A DNA stretch of 64,000 nt, taken from NCBI RefSeq assembly GCF_001902295.1, contig NZ_CP018335.1:1-64000 (forward strand). Direction: 5' to 3'. The notes under the pieces were generated by a model. That model was not told the DNA's origin and made no database searches. It was given only the letters and a program-made list of their open reading frames with translations. Of the stretch, positions 40,782 through 48,843 are shown one piece after another (the first letter of the stretch is position 1; each line of letters begins with the position of its first letter). This stretch comes from Clostridium kluyveri (lineage in GTDB: Bacteria; Bacillota; Clostridia; Clostridiales; Clostridiaceae). The translations under genes were made by a program, and so were the position numbers.

Positions 40782-41354
40782 TTATTTACCTCTTTTCAAA
40801 ATTTGATTTACCTTAATTTTCAATTCTTTTCTCTTTGGATCTTTAAGTTTATTCCATGTACCCTCTATCTGAGACCTTGCTTCTACACTTGTCTGCGGAT
40901 ATGCTGGGAATGGAGTTAAACTTACTTCATACAATCTTTCAATTTTATTTATTGTTCTTGTATTGGTTTCAGGATCATATTCATCTCCACCCTTTGGTAC
41001 TTTAAAAGCAAAACTCATACCTGATAAGTCCTGTCTTTTAACTGCTGCATATATTTCTTTTCCTGTTTCTGTATCAGGTAAAGATGCTCTCATATTTATT
41101 CCATTAGGTGTTTTTTCTAATTTCATAGTCCTAGGTGTTCTTGCCAGTGGCACTTTGCTTAAATCATGGTTATACAGTAAATGAGTATCATTTAGGTCTG
41201 TATCTGCCAATGCTGACCTTTTAATAATCTCTGTATAATCCCCAAAAATATCATGTATTGTAGTAGGTATATCAAATACTATTGGTGTACCCACTAAAGT
41301 AAGACCTTCATCTGCCGAATCAGTCCTTATCTGTGCTGTTCTGATTTCCTTCAT
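40782..41354 (-). CDS. HK97 family prohead protease (element B)
   Basis: 190 residues from the ATG at 41354 (GGAGGTAAAAATCCAG upstream); a longer frame to 41408 would overlap the portal gene more. Family S78 features: GTPIVFDIPT, the catalytic His in LYNHDLSKVPLART and the Ser in DLSGMSFAF. It cleaves the capsid delta domain during head maturation. It overlaps the end of the portal gene by 35 bp. Confidence 0.9.
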   Translation of the reverse strand: MKEIRTAQIRTDSADEGLTLVGTPIVFDIPTTIHDIFGDYTEIIKRSALADTDLNDTHLLYNHDLSKVPLARTPRTMKLEKTPNGINMRASLPDTETGKEIYAAVKRQDLSGMSFAFKVPKGGDEYDPETNTRTINKIERLYEVSLTPFPAYPQTSVEARSQIEGTWNKLKDPKRKELKIKVNQILKRGK

Positions 41355-42546
41355 CTGGATTTTTACCTCCCATCTGATATTTATTAACAATATTTGTATC
41401 AGCCACATTCAAAGTCTGTAATCTCCTGTCACCATCTTCAATTCCAGGTAAATTCAATATCTCAAGTGCCTGATTTATTGTAAGTAGACCTAGTGGCATC
41501 AATTCTTTAAGTGCTGTTATCTTAGTTGTATTTGATGTGAATTGTAATTTATCAGATTCAAGCAATATTGAATTTCCAAAGGACTGTTCACGTTGAGTAA
41601 ATAATTTCCCTGTAAGCTCTAGGCTCATTTGAGTTGATAAAGGTTCTATTGTGCTTTCATAAAATGCTGACCATTCATCCTCCGTATATGTGCAGTTTAT
41701 AATACTTTCACTTACACCTAGATAACTGTATATTCTATTTTTAATTGCATCCAATTGTTGTCCATTTATAAGTACAGGTTTATTTTCTATTGGTTGGTAA
41801 TCCATTTTAGTATCTAATGCAGCAATACCACCATTATTTTCAATACTTAAATAATCTTTTATAAAGTCTTCTTTTGCCTCTTTCAGCTTTTCACTAGATA
41901 GAACTTGATTGTATTTCAGTAATCCACGTATTTGTGCTGAAGTCTTAATTGAATTCTCCATACCTTGATTTTGAGTATGTGCTAAATCCAGAGTTGGCAT
42001 TATTGCTTTGTTATCATCGCCTAGCAGATCATTTGAGTTATAGAATCTTCTTAATAAAACCACTTGACTATATTCCACTATGAATTCTCTGCCCTTTAAA
42101 AATAGGAACTTACAATATAATGTCCCTGTTACATCTATAACAAATTCCATACTTAACGGTGATAGTGGATATATACCTGAAAGATTGCCTTTACCATCTA
42201 ATGACAGATATGCAAATGAATTATTATATAAAAAATAATGTGTTGCCATTTTATAAAGGAAATCATAGGTGTTCATATATGGATTAGGTCTTGTCTGTAA
42301 TATATAATTTAATGTGGAATCTCCATCTTTTCTCTGTCCTGATTGGGTAATTACATGAGTAGGAACTAATTTCGCAAAATTCTTTGCTATAGCATCAACG
42401 CCACTTCTATATAAATCATTTGAATAGGCATCTCCTGAAAATGGTGTAAATATTGGTGGACTGCCATTCATGACATCAATTCTTTGAATATTTGACTTAT
42501 TTGCAGGGCTTTTATTTCTATTGAATAATTTATCTAATATATTCAT
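41320..42546 (-). CDS. Phage portal protein, HK97 type (element B)
   Basis: 408 residues of the HK97 portal family: VDAIAKNFAKLVPTHV, LQTRPNPYMNTYDFLYKMA, LLRRFYNSNDLLGDD and EWSAFYESTIEPLSTQ. It forms the dodecameric DNA channel and docks the terminase. First gene of the structural operon, with GAAAGGAGATTTTA before the ATG and a structured leader upstream. Confidence 0.93.
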   Translation of the reverse strand: MNILDKLFNRNKSPANKSNIQRIDVMNGSPPIFTPFSGDAYSNDLYRSGVDAIAKNFAKLVPTHVITQSGQRKDGDSTLNYILQTRPNPYMNTYDFLYKMATHYFLYNNSFAYLSLDGKGNLSGIYPLSPLSMEFVIDVTGTLYCKFLFLKGREFIVEYSQVVLLRRFYNSNDLLGDDNKAIMPTLDLAHTQNQGMENSIKTSAQIRGLLKYNQVLSSEKLKEAKEDFIKDYLSIENNGGIAALDTKMDYQPIENKPVLINGQQLDAIKNRIYSYLGVSESIINCTYTEDEWSAFYESTIEPLSTQMSLELTGKLFTQREQSFGNSILLESDKLQFTSNTTKITALKELMPLGLLTINQALEILNLPGIEDGDRRLQTLNVADTNIVNKYQMGGKNPDEGNQNSTDKD

Positions 42547-42706
42547 TAAAATCTCCTTTCAAAATATAAAAGCACAGGAAAAATGGTTCTCCAGCTTTGG
42601 AGTTTCATAACTTTCCCGTGCCTTTTACAGCTTCCACTATTTTTAGTGGGGTACTTCCTATATTTAACTATAGTGTTATTGTACCATATCACTAATACTA
42701 TGGCAA
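42547..42706 (-). promoter_or_regulatory. Promoter and structured leader of the capsid operon
   Basis: On the reverse strand TTGCCA (42706-42701), 17-bp spacer and TACAAT (42683-42678) form a good SigA promoter. The leader of about 125 nt then folds: CCACTAAAAATAGTGG, then an outer stem GCACGGGAAA with TTTTTCCTGTGC enclosing CTCCAAAGCTGGAG. Directly upstream of the portal RBS, so it may control late expression. Confidence 0.6.
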
Positions 42707-42775
42707 CCCTACCCTTATAAATCATCCTTTTTTATTTGGGTGTATGGTGTAGGTGTATCCTTTATTGGTGTAACC

Positions 42776-43174
42776 TTACAATCTAATATCTACACCCTGC
42801 CGTATAGTACCATATTTATTCCTCTTCTTTGATATTCCTAGTAGTAAAGCTATATCTTTAAATTCTAGTGAAAACTTAGTATTAGAAATATTACTTCCAT
42901 TCCAAACATTAAAAGATTGTACTAGTTGTTTATTGCTTATAGATAAATCTCTTTGTAATATGCACTTCTCTTCTATAAATAGTTCTATAGAATTGTCATT
43001 CTTTTTGGATTGTTTTGCCTTCCTTTCCCAATAAGCCTCATTGTATCTCAGTACTTTATCCTTATTTTTAGCTCTCCATCTCCTGTTATAAGCATTAAAT
43101 TGTTCTTTATGCTGTCTTCGGTACTCTCTCTGATATGCTGCTTTGGCTTTTCTTGCTTCATCACTTAAATGCAT
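42776..43174 (-). CDS. Basic phage-type protein, unknown
   Basis: 132 residues. The N-terminus is strongly basic and repetitive (AYQREYRRQHKEQFNAYNRR), the C-terminal half resembles a small winged-helix-like domain (FKDIALLLGISKKRNKYG). Similar basic N-termini occur in many Firmicute phage proteins. DNA or RNA binding is likely; a transcriptional role before the late operon is a guess. Confidence 0.55.
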   Translation of the reverse strand: MHLSDEARKAKAAYQREYRRQHKEQFNAYNRRWRAKNKDKVLRYNEAYWERKAKQSKKNDNSIELFIEEKCILQRDLSISNKQLVQSFNVWNGSNISNTKFSLEFKDIALLLGISKKRNKYGTIRQGVDIRL

Positions 43175-43290
43175 GTACTCACACTCCTGGAATTATATGA
43201 ATAATTTTTCTCTTGAATTTGATTTTTTACTTAAAAGGAAGTAAACTTTAATTGCATGTGATAACCTTACTTCCTTTGGTAAGCAAGGTT

Positions 43291-43443
43291 TTATTTATTT
43301 AAGAGGTCCATTCTTATATGTTTGTGTGGACCTTCTTTTTTATATTCTTTTGGCTCTTTTTTGAATTTAAAACCACTTTTTATAAGTGCTAAAAGTTTAT
43401 CTCTCTCCTGTTCCGTAGAATATGAAATTTTTAATTTAATCAT
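43291..43443 (-). CDS. Small basic protein, unknown (element B)
   Basis: 50 residues (MIKLKISYSTEQERDKLLAL, ending HIRMDLLNK). ATG at 43443 fits GGAGG nine bases upstream; an ATG at 43449 is too close. It follows the preceding gene with almost no gap. Resembles small phage proteins of unknown function. Confidence 0.6.
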   Translation of the reverse strand: MIKLKISYSTEQERDKLLALIKSGFKFKKEPKEYKKEGPHKHIRMDLLNK

Positions 43444-43445
43444 GG

Positions 43446-43796
43446 TCATTTTCCTCCAAAAACATCCATATAACTAATATTTTCTACTTCTTTTAGAAAA
43501 CTTAAATTAGTAAATCCTGCCACTACACCCTTTTTAAAATAATATTCTGCTTCTAAACAAGTCATTTCCGTAACTTTAGAATCAAATTCATCCAATAAAT
43601 TTTGACATTCTTTTGGAAGCTGATTGCGTAAGGTATGGTACATTTCATCACGTTCAGAAGTTAATTGATCCCATTTATCAATATTCTTTATATCAGTTAT
43701 ATCTTCTGAAATATGCTCAAATTCATTTCTTATAGCCCCATCAACAACATTCTTCAACGTTCTTTCTTTAATTTCAATTACATCATTATTTTTCAT
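43446..43796 (-). CDS. Helical phage protein, unknown (DUF6809-like?)
   Basis: 116 residues, mostly helical and acidic (ITDIKNIDKWDQLTSERDEM, then LPKECQNLLDEFDSKVTEM and FKKGVVAGF). The C-terminal pattern resembles small clostridial phage proteins grouped as DUF6809, but I am not sure. GGAGGAATAAATAA precedes the ATG. Confidence 0.55.
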   Translation of the reverse strand: MKNNDVIEIKERTLKNVVDGAIRNEFEHISEDITDIKNIDKWDQLTSERDEMYHTLRNQLPKECQNLLDEFDSKVTEMTCLEAEYYFKKGVVAGFTNLSFLKEVENISYMDVFGGK

Positions 43797-43885
43797 AATT
43801 TATTTATTCCTCCTTGACATTTGCTGCTAAAAGAAGTAAATTAAAACTGTGGGGTTTGCTTCTTTCGGCAAACTTATTTTTTTAT

Positions 43886-44287
43886 TTAAATTCTTATTCT
43901 GGCCTTTATTCCTTCATTAAGTGGAATATTTTCTTCATCATAATTATAGAAATAATATCCACCATACTTGGAGCTATGCTCTATTCTTCCATCTTCCCAC
44001 ACACCATATTTAGTATTGTAAATCTCTAATGGGTATCCACATGTCAATTCCACATCATTTAACATATATCTACTACTAGAATTTAATTGCAAATAACCCT
44101 GTTCTGTTTCCTTTGAATAATGCTCTATATCCCTTATAAAGTCTCCCATATCTTCAAGCACTTTTTCCAATGCCATGTATGCTTTGCCATCTTCAAAACT
44201 TTTTACTTCAGACCTTCCATATATTCCTTTAAGTTGTATTAAAGCATTTTCAGCTATTGCCATTGCCCTTAAATAGTCTTTATTCAT
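43886..44287 (-). CDS. DUF5348-like protein (element B)
   Basis: 133 residues. The C-terminal part matches the DUF5348 pattern: DVELTCGYPLEIYN, VWEDGRIEHSSKYGGYYFYN, PLNEGIKARIRI. Common in Firmicute mobile elements, function unknown. It overlaps the primase stop by 4 bp, so it is in the replication operon. Confidence 0.7.
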   Translation of the reverse strand: MNKDYLRAMAIAENALIQLKGIYGRSEVKSFEDGKAYMALEKVLEDMGDFIRDIEHYSKETEQGYLQLNSSSRYMLNDVELTCGYPLEIYNTKYGVWEDGRIEHSSKYGGYYFYNYDEENIPLNEGIKARIRI

Positions 44288-46485
44288 AACTTACCTCCTT
44301 CAAATGGATTTATATTGTCATTAACTTCTTCAAAGTCAATAATTTCTATATCAAGCCAATATCTTAGACTGTTACTTACTTTGTCTTTTACTCCAAAGCT
44401 CTTAAACTGTCTTCCAAATTGTACCTTATTCATTGGCGTAATTTCATTTAGATAACACCAGTTAAGATAACATTTATATACATCATCTTTTAAAATCCTA
44501 GTGCCTTTTGTAGATGATATTTCTATCTTGGATTTAAAGAAAGAGTATGCACTGTCAACCTCCTGTCTGTATTCTTCCATTTCCTGTTCTGATACTTCAC
44601 TTGTTGTAACTTTCCACTTATTAGCCTTAACTCTTTGCAACCCTTCATAGCTCCACATAAAAACAATATCTAATTCATTGGCAATAATTCTATCTGAAAT
44701 ACCTGTATCTTTAACCTTATCCCTTACCCTTTCTGAAACTTCTTTCTCTGTTCCAAAAGATACATTGAAAGGTATAATCACAGGCCGCCTGAAAAATCCC
44801 GTAGATTTATCTGCTGCACTTGGCATCCTGTTTAATCCGAAAAACATAGTCATATTGAATCCCATTCTAACTAAATCTTTATTTTTCCTATTTACCAATA
44901 CAGGTTCCCCGCAACACATAGATTTAAAAAATTTATGCACTGTTTTTCCTGAGAGTTCGTCATCCCTTACTGAATTTATATGTTTTCCCTCGGCCATAGA
45001 TATTACAAAAGGCTCTCCAAAATCACCTAGTCCGATAGTACAAATATATCTATTATCATTTATTAGAGCTTCCTGTATATCAAATGCGGCACTTTTTCCA
45101 TTGCTGCCTTCACCTTTATATATGAAACACTGCTGTACTTCTCTGCTGTGGGGAGATAGCATAAGTCCCCATGATTCTTGAAGTGTTATTATGCTGCCTT
45201 CATCCAGTGTACTTTCTAAAAACTTTTTAAATTCTGAATTATTAAACTGATCTTTCCAATCTTCTATATAGTTAGCCTGAAATTGAATTTCTAGCTTATA
45301 TTTAGGGTTGTGAGGTAATAACTGTCCTGTTTCTATGTCAATTACACCATTAAGGCAGTTAATATATCTTTTTTCATCATGGATATTCCTTGCATCCTCA
45401 CTATTTAACATTAATAATTCTGCAAAGTTTTTTGACCTTGTAACTGTCTTATCCTTGTTATTTATTGCATACTTGAAAAACATTCTCTGGACTTCTCTTA
45501 GCTCCATATAGTCGTAAAATCCTTTTTTGGCATTATATAAGTACCATAGATTACCCTTTGTATAACTTGGCTGTTCCTTAATTATATGTTGAACTAAACT
45601 CCAGTTATCAATATTACCTTTACTGTCACAATAGGGAGGAAAAGCATATTTAAGAATACTGTCAACTTTTTTTTCTACTTCCTCATTACTTAATGGTGGA
45701 ATAAACCAACTCCTATTGTATGTGATTGTATGGGGCAATAGAGCTTCCTTAGTTCTCATATTAGGGTTATTTTTAATCATTGAACCTAGCCAACTTATCA
45801 GTGTTGTATCTCTATCTCCTTCATTTACAGGTCTATAATATTTACTTTTTGACATAATAGTGGCTCCATCAAAAGACTTATCAGATATGGCATTTATGTT
45901 CCTTTGTTGCACTTTATCCAGTTCTATTAGTTTTTCAAATAGCACCTGCGGTATATCCTGAATAGTTTGTTTTAATGCTTTATACCCTCTAACTTCATCA
46001 TCAATTTTTACCTTGCTATCAGGTACTACTATTAAACCACCATCAGTTCTTATGTCCACACCTGGTATATAATTGGCTCTACTTTTCAATCCTTCTCTAT
46101 AATTGAAATATAAATGAGTACCGCCTCTAGGGGTTATAACCTTAAAAGTATTAGTTATAATATCCTTTTGCTCTGTAGGGAAATCTTTTATAAAATCATT
46201 AAAGCTATCATATCCATTAATATTACTATGGTTGCAATCAATGTCTATAACAATGATGCCGCTATCCTTACCACATATTAATGACATTCCTGTTAAACTG
46301 CCACCTTTTATTTCCCCATTTACCTCTCTCTTATATATAGATTCTAAAACTTCAAGCTCCTTGATATTCTTAATCCAAAAATCCTTATTCTTCCACGGGA
46401 ATACTGGAATCTTAGAATAATTTACAAGAGGAACTGCTGGAAATAAATTTTTCTCTATTGTTGAAGTAAATTCTTTCCCTGTCAC
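44284..46485 (-). CDS. Phage/plasmid primase-helicase, D5/P4 type (element B)
   Basis: About 733 residues. The N-terminal primase-polymerase domain has IIVIDIDCNH (metal-binding acidic pair) and a GGTHLYF strand; a D5-like N-domain follows, then an SF3 helicase with Walker A GEGSNGKSAAF. It would start autonomous replication of the excised island. I prefer GTG at 46485, with AGGTG twelve bases upstream; an ATG at 46545 overlaps the upstream gene by 53 bp and lacks an RBS. Confidence 0.88.
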   Translation of the reverse strand: MTGKEFTSTIEKNLFPAVPLVNYSKIPVFPWKNKDFWIKNIKELEVLESIYKREVNGEIKGGSLTGMSLICGKDSGIIVIDIDCNHSNINGYDSFNDFIKDFPTEQKDIITNTFKVITPRGGTHLYFNYREGLKSRANYIPGVDIRTDGGLIVVPDSKVKIDDEVRGYKALKQTIQDIPQVLFEKLIELDKVQQRNINAISDKSFDGATIMSKSKYYRPVNEGDRDTTLISWLGSMIKNNPNMRTKEALLPHTITYNRSWFIPPLSNEEVEKKVDSILKYAFPPYCDSKGNIDNWSLVQHIIKEQPSYTKGNLWYLYNAKKGFYDYMELREVQRMFFKYAINNKDKTVTRSKNFAELLMLNSEDARNIHDEKRYINCLNGVIDIETGQLLPHNPKYKLEIQFQANYIEDWKDQFNNSEFKKFLESTLDEGSIITLQESWGLMLSPHSREVQQCFIYKGEGSNGKSAAFDIQEALINDNRYICTIGLGDFGEPFVISMAEGKHINSVRDDELSGKTVHKFFKSMCCGEPVLVNRKNKDLVRMGFNMTMFFGLNRMPSAADKSTGFFRRPVIIPFNVSFGTEKEVSERVRDKVKDTGISDRIIANELDIVFMWSYEGLQRVKANKWKVTTSEVSEQEMEEYRQEVDSAYSFFKSKIEISSTKGTRILKDDVYKCYLNWCYLNEITPMNKVQFGRQFKSFGVKDKVSNSLRYWLDIEIIDFEEVNDNINPFEGGKL

Positions 46486-46492
46486 CTCGTTT

Positions 46493-46717
46493 TCACCTAC
46501 TTTTATTACATTCCTTATCTGCCCATTTTTGAAGTAACTCGGCATTTACAAAATATTTTGTACCTATTTTAAAGGCTGGAAAATCCTTTCTCTTCAATAA
46601 ATCTTGATACATTGTGTTTCGGCCAACTCCTAAGAGTTCCATAGTTTCTATTGGAGTAACTAATATAACCTTTTTATTATCATGCTTCAATTTATCAGCA
46701 ATTTTATAATCTTCCAT
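46493..46717 (-). CDS. Excisionase-family HTH DNA-binding protein (element B)
   Basis: 74 residues with a MerR-like winged helix (VTPIETMELLGVGRNTMYQDL, then FPAFKIGTKYFVNAELLQKW), the form used by excisionase and AlpA-type regulators. In satellites AlpA-like proteins switch on replication and excision genes. Its ATG overlaps the previous stop (TAATG). Confidence 0.75.
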   Translation of the reverse strand: MEDYKIADKLKHDNKKVILVTPIETMELLGVGRNTMYQDLLKRKDFPAFKIGTKYFVNAELLQKWADKECNKSR

Positions 46718-46887
46718 TAGTCTAAATCCCCCTTATCAAGTAAATTCTTTTTTTGTTTCAGCAGTTCAGTAAGTGCTTTTTGATGTATCGCTTTATCTTT
46801 AGGACTATCTTTAGGTATAATTGTCTTTAGAGCCTTTATAGCTCTATCTAGCTTCCTTAAGTCATTTGGTGGTATAAATTCTAGCAT
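46717..46887 (-). CDS. Small protein upstream of the excisionase-like gene
   Basis: 56 residues (MLEFIPPNDLRKLDRAIKAL ... LLKQKKNLLDKGDLD), helical and charged. GGAGATGGGGTAAG precedes the ATG, and the TAA overlaps the next ATG. Not recognised. Confidence 0.65.
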   Translation of the reverse strand: MLEFIPPNDLRKLDRAIKALKTIIPKDSPKDKAIHQKALTELLKQKKNLLDKGDLD

Positions 46888-46910
46888 CTTACCCCATCTC
46901 CTTTTTAAAA

Positions 46911-47708
46911 TTAAGCCGCTATGTCTTTAGCAAATACCTTATTAAATCTATTTCTTAAATTTGTAAATCTAATCTTACAAGTATTCTTAATCATTACTTT
47001 CCTAGATTTATAATCCATGTTGTTTAAAATCAAACTGCCATTTAATATCTGTAACTCTAATAGAGCTTTATTACACTCCAACTGTAAGTTATCTCTAGTT
47101 GCATCCTTCTGATCTACCTCTAAAATAGTTTTTAGTTTCTTAGCACTATATCCCAATAAAGCTCTATTTATCATATTTGCTTCATTGCTATATACATAAT
47201 TTGGAGCTTTTTTAACATCTGGGTGATTTTCTAAGTAATTAGCATCAATAACTTTACACATTTCCTTATATCCCTGTTTTTGAGGAAATCTTAATTTTTC
47301 CCATTCAATACCGTCTTTAGTGGCTTTCTCTAACTTAATGAAATAATCACAAACTAAATCTCCATAAACTGTATTTTCTCTCATTGCAATTTTCTTAGCA
47401 CAATTAAGGGTTAGGGTATAATCAACTTGTGGCCTTTTTAAATTTCCAACCTCGACAAATCTGTCGACCTTAGAAAAATCTTCATTTTCCTTATAATTTT
47501 GATTTAACAATTTTCGTTCTATCCATTTATTAAATTCCCTGTGAGGTTTCGCTAATTCTTCCCATAACGTCCTAGCGTTAACACAAGCTCCTTCTCTATC
47601 TTCAATCATTATTGATGGAAATTTTCTTTGTGCCTCTATAACTAACTTAGTATCAGTTTCATTCATTCCTAAATTATTCTTTAAAAAACTCATTGTAAAT
47701 TTTTTCAT
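46911..47708 (-). CDS. AntA/AntB-type antirepressor (element B)
   Basis: 265 residues. An AntA-like N-terminal domain is visible: SIMIEDREGACVNARTLWEE, LAKPHREFNKWIERKL, ENEDFSKVD and DYTLTLNCAKKIAMRE. Antirepressors of this type inactivate phage repressors. ATG at 47708, ten bases after GGAGGG; an in-frame ATG at 47735 overlaps the HTH gene. In a satellite it could act on its own repressor or on a helper's. Confidence 0.8.
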   Translation of the reverse strand: MKKFTMSFLKNNLGMNETDTKLVIEAQRKFPSIMIEDREGACVNARTLWEELAKPHREFNKWIERKLLNQNYKENEDFSKVDRFVEVGNLKRPQVDYTLTLNCAKKIAMRENTVYGDLVCDYFIKLEKATKDGIEWEKLRFPQKQGYKEMCKVIDANYLENHPDVKKAPNYVYSNEANMINRALLGYSAKKLKTILEVDQKDATRDNLQLECNKALLELQILNGSLILNNMDYKSRKVMIKNTCKIRFTNLRNRFNKVFAKDIAA

Positions 47709-47712
47709 TACT

Positions 47713-47922
47713 TTATCCCTCCTTTTCTTCATCATTGAAAAATAGTTCTTTTGGATCTATGTCAAGTTGTTTGCAAATTTTTTTCATTACTTTAACACTT
47801 GGATATTTACTTCCATTTTCTATTTGATAGTAGTATGATTCTGATATTCCTATGTCTTTTGAAATTGTAAATACCGATATTCTTTTTTCTATTCTTTTAA
47901 TTTTTAATTTTGAATATTTCAT
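47713..47922 (-). CDS. Cro-like XRE regulator (element B)
   Basis: 69 residues: a single Cro/C1 HTH (SVFTISKDIGISESYYYQIE, NGSKYPSVKVMKKICKQLDI). First gene of the reverse replication operon and divergent from the larger repressor at 48099, the standard lysogeny-switch layout. Confidence 0.85.
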   Translation of the reverse strand: MKYSKLKIKRIEKRISVFTISKDIGISESYYYQIENGSKYPSVKVMKKICKQLDIDPKELFFNDEEKEG

Positions 47923-48098
47923 TTCACCACCTCTTTACACTTATAGTATACTATTTTATGATATTAGTGCAATGGGCAAATACCGCGATAATTGGTGGTT
48001 ATATTTAATTATGTATCGTATACTTTATTTTTCATACTATTATACTATAGGTGCAATTTTTGTAATTATAATGTATAATAATATTGGAGGTTGAAGTC
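47923..48098. promoter_or_regulatory. Divergent switch region with operator palindromes
   Basis: Between the Cro-like and CI-like genes. TAGTATACTA (47944-47953) is a perfect palindrome; CGTATACTTT (48017-48026) shares its GTATAC core, and TACTATTATACTATAG lies near 48035. These are probable operators for the two XRE proteins. Confidence 0.55.
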
Positions 48099-48671
48099 AT
48101 GATTAATACGAAACTTATAAAAGATATAAGAGAATCTGCAAAAATGTCTATAAAGCAACTAGCTGATCATACAAAGCTCAGTACATCATATTTATATCAA
48201 GTTGAACGTGGAGATAAAGAGCCATCTTTAAGTGCATTAAATAAAATATCGAAAGCCCTTAATACACCAACTAGTGCCTTTTTAGGTAACCATGAGGCGG
48301 TAAATAATTTTTTTATTAACAGAGTAGATCCTAAAAAAAATAAATCAACTTATGTTCACAATCTGGAGCATTACCATAAAGTATTTCCTGGTGCCAAAGA
48401 CTTAAGTGACATAATGGATAGAATTAAATCTGGTGATGAAGTTCTACCAGATGAAATAATGGCCATATATAATAAATACAGATTACTTTTACATGAGAAT
48501 AATCCCAGACTCATATTTGAAGAACTATTAAAAAGTATGAAATATGATGTAAATAATATTGATATCACTTACTTATATGATAAGATAAGAGAACAAATTA
48601 GATTGGAAATTAAATTTATGGAAGATAGAAATAGAAACGCCATTAATAACACTAATTCTAATGATAATTAA
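48099..48671 (+). CDS. CI-like XRE repressor (element B)
   Basis: 190 residues: N-terminal HTH (SIKQLADHTKLSTSYLYQVE, RGDKEPSLSALNKISKALNT), then a helical domain with no visible LexA-type protease motif. It is the likely master repressor of the island, relieved by a helper phage protein or antirepressor rather than by RecA. ATG at 48099 after GGAGG; a TTG at 48084 is less likely. Confidence 0.85.
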   Translation: MINTKLIKDIRESAKMSIKQLADHTKLSTSYLYQVERGDKEPSLSALNKISKALNTPTSAFLGNHEAVNNFFINRVDPKKNKSTYVHNLEHYHKVFPGAKDLSDIMDRIKSGDEVLPDEIMAIYNKYRLLLHENNPRLIFEELLKSMKYDVNNIDITYLYDKIREQIRLEIKFMEDRNRNAINNTNSNDN

Positions 48672-48830
48672 TCTAAAGTACAGAATGTGTACTGTTATAA
48701 ATTCAATCTGTACTGCCTTTAAACCCTTGAAAATACTCAATTAGTACAGATAGTACACATAGTACAGATAAAAAAACAAAAATAAAAAATACACTTGCAC
48801 ATCTTGCACACTGCACATAATTCATTTTGG
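48672..48830. repeat. GTACAGAT-type repeat array, right end of element B
   Basis: Counterpart of the array at 35225-35394, in inverted orientation, just upstream of the integrase. AGTACAGATAGTACAC (48743-48758) continues into ATAGTACAGAT. CTGTACTG and TAAACCCTT lie at about 48708-48728, and ATCTTGCACACTGCACATAA at 48801-48820 matches, inverted, the left-end segment at about 35233-35252. Confidence 0.75.
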
Positions 48831-48843
48831 AAGGAGAAAAGCT

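Noticed and set aside
48672..48830. Short CRISPR array
   Set aside because: Repeat units are 8-9 bp, occur in both orientations and lack regular spacers; no cas genes are nearby. An iteron or operator array fits better.
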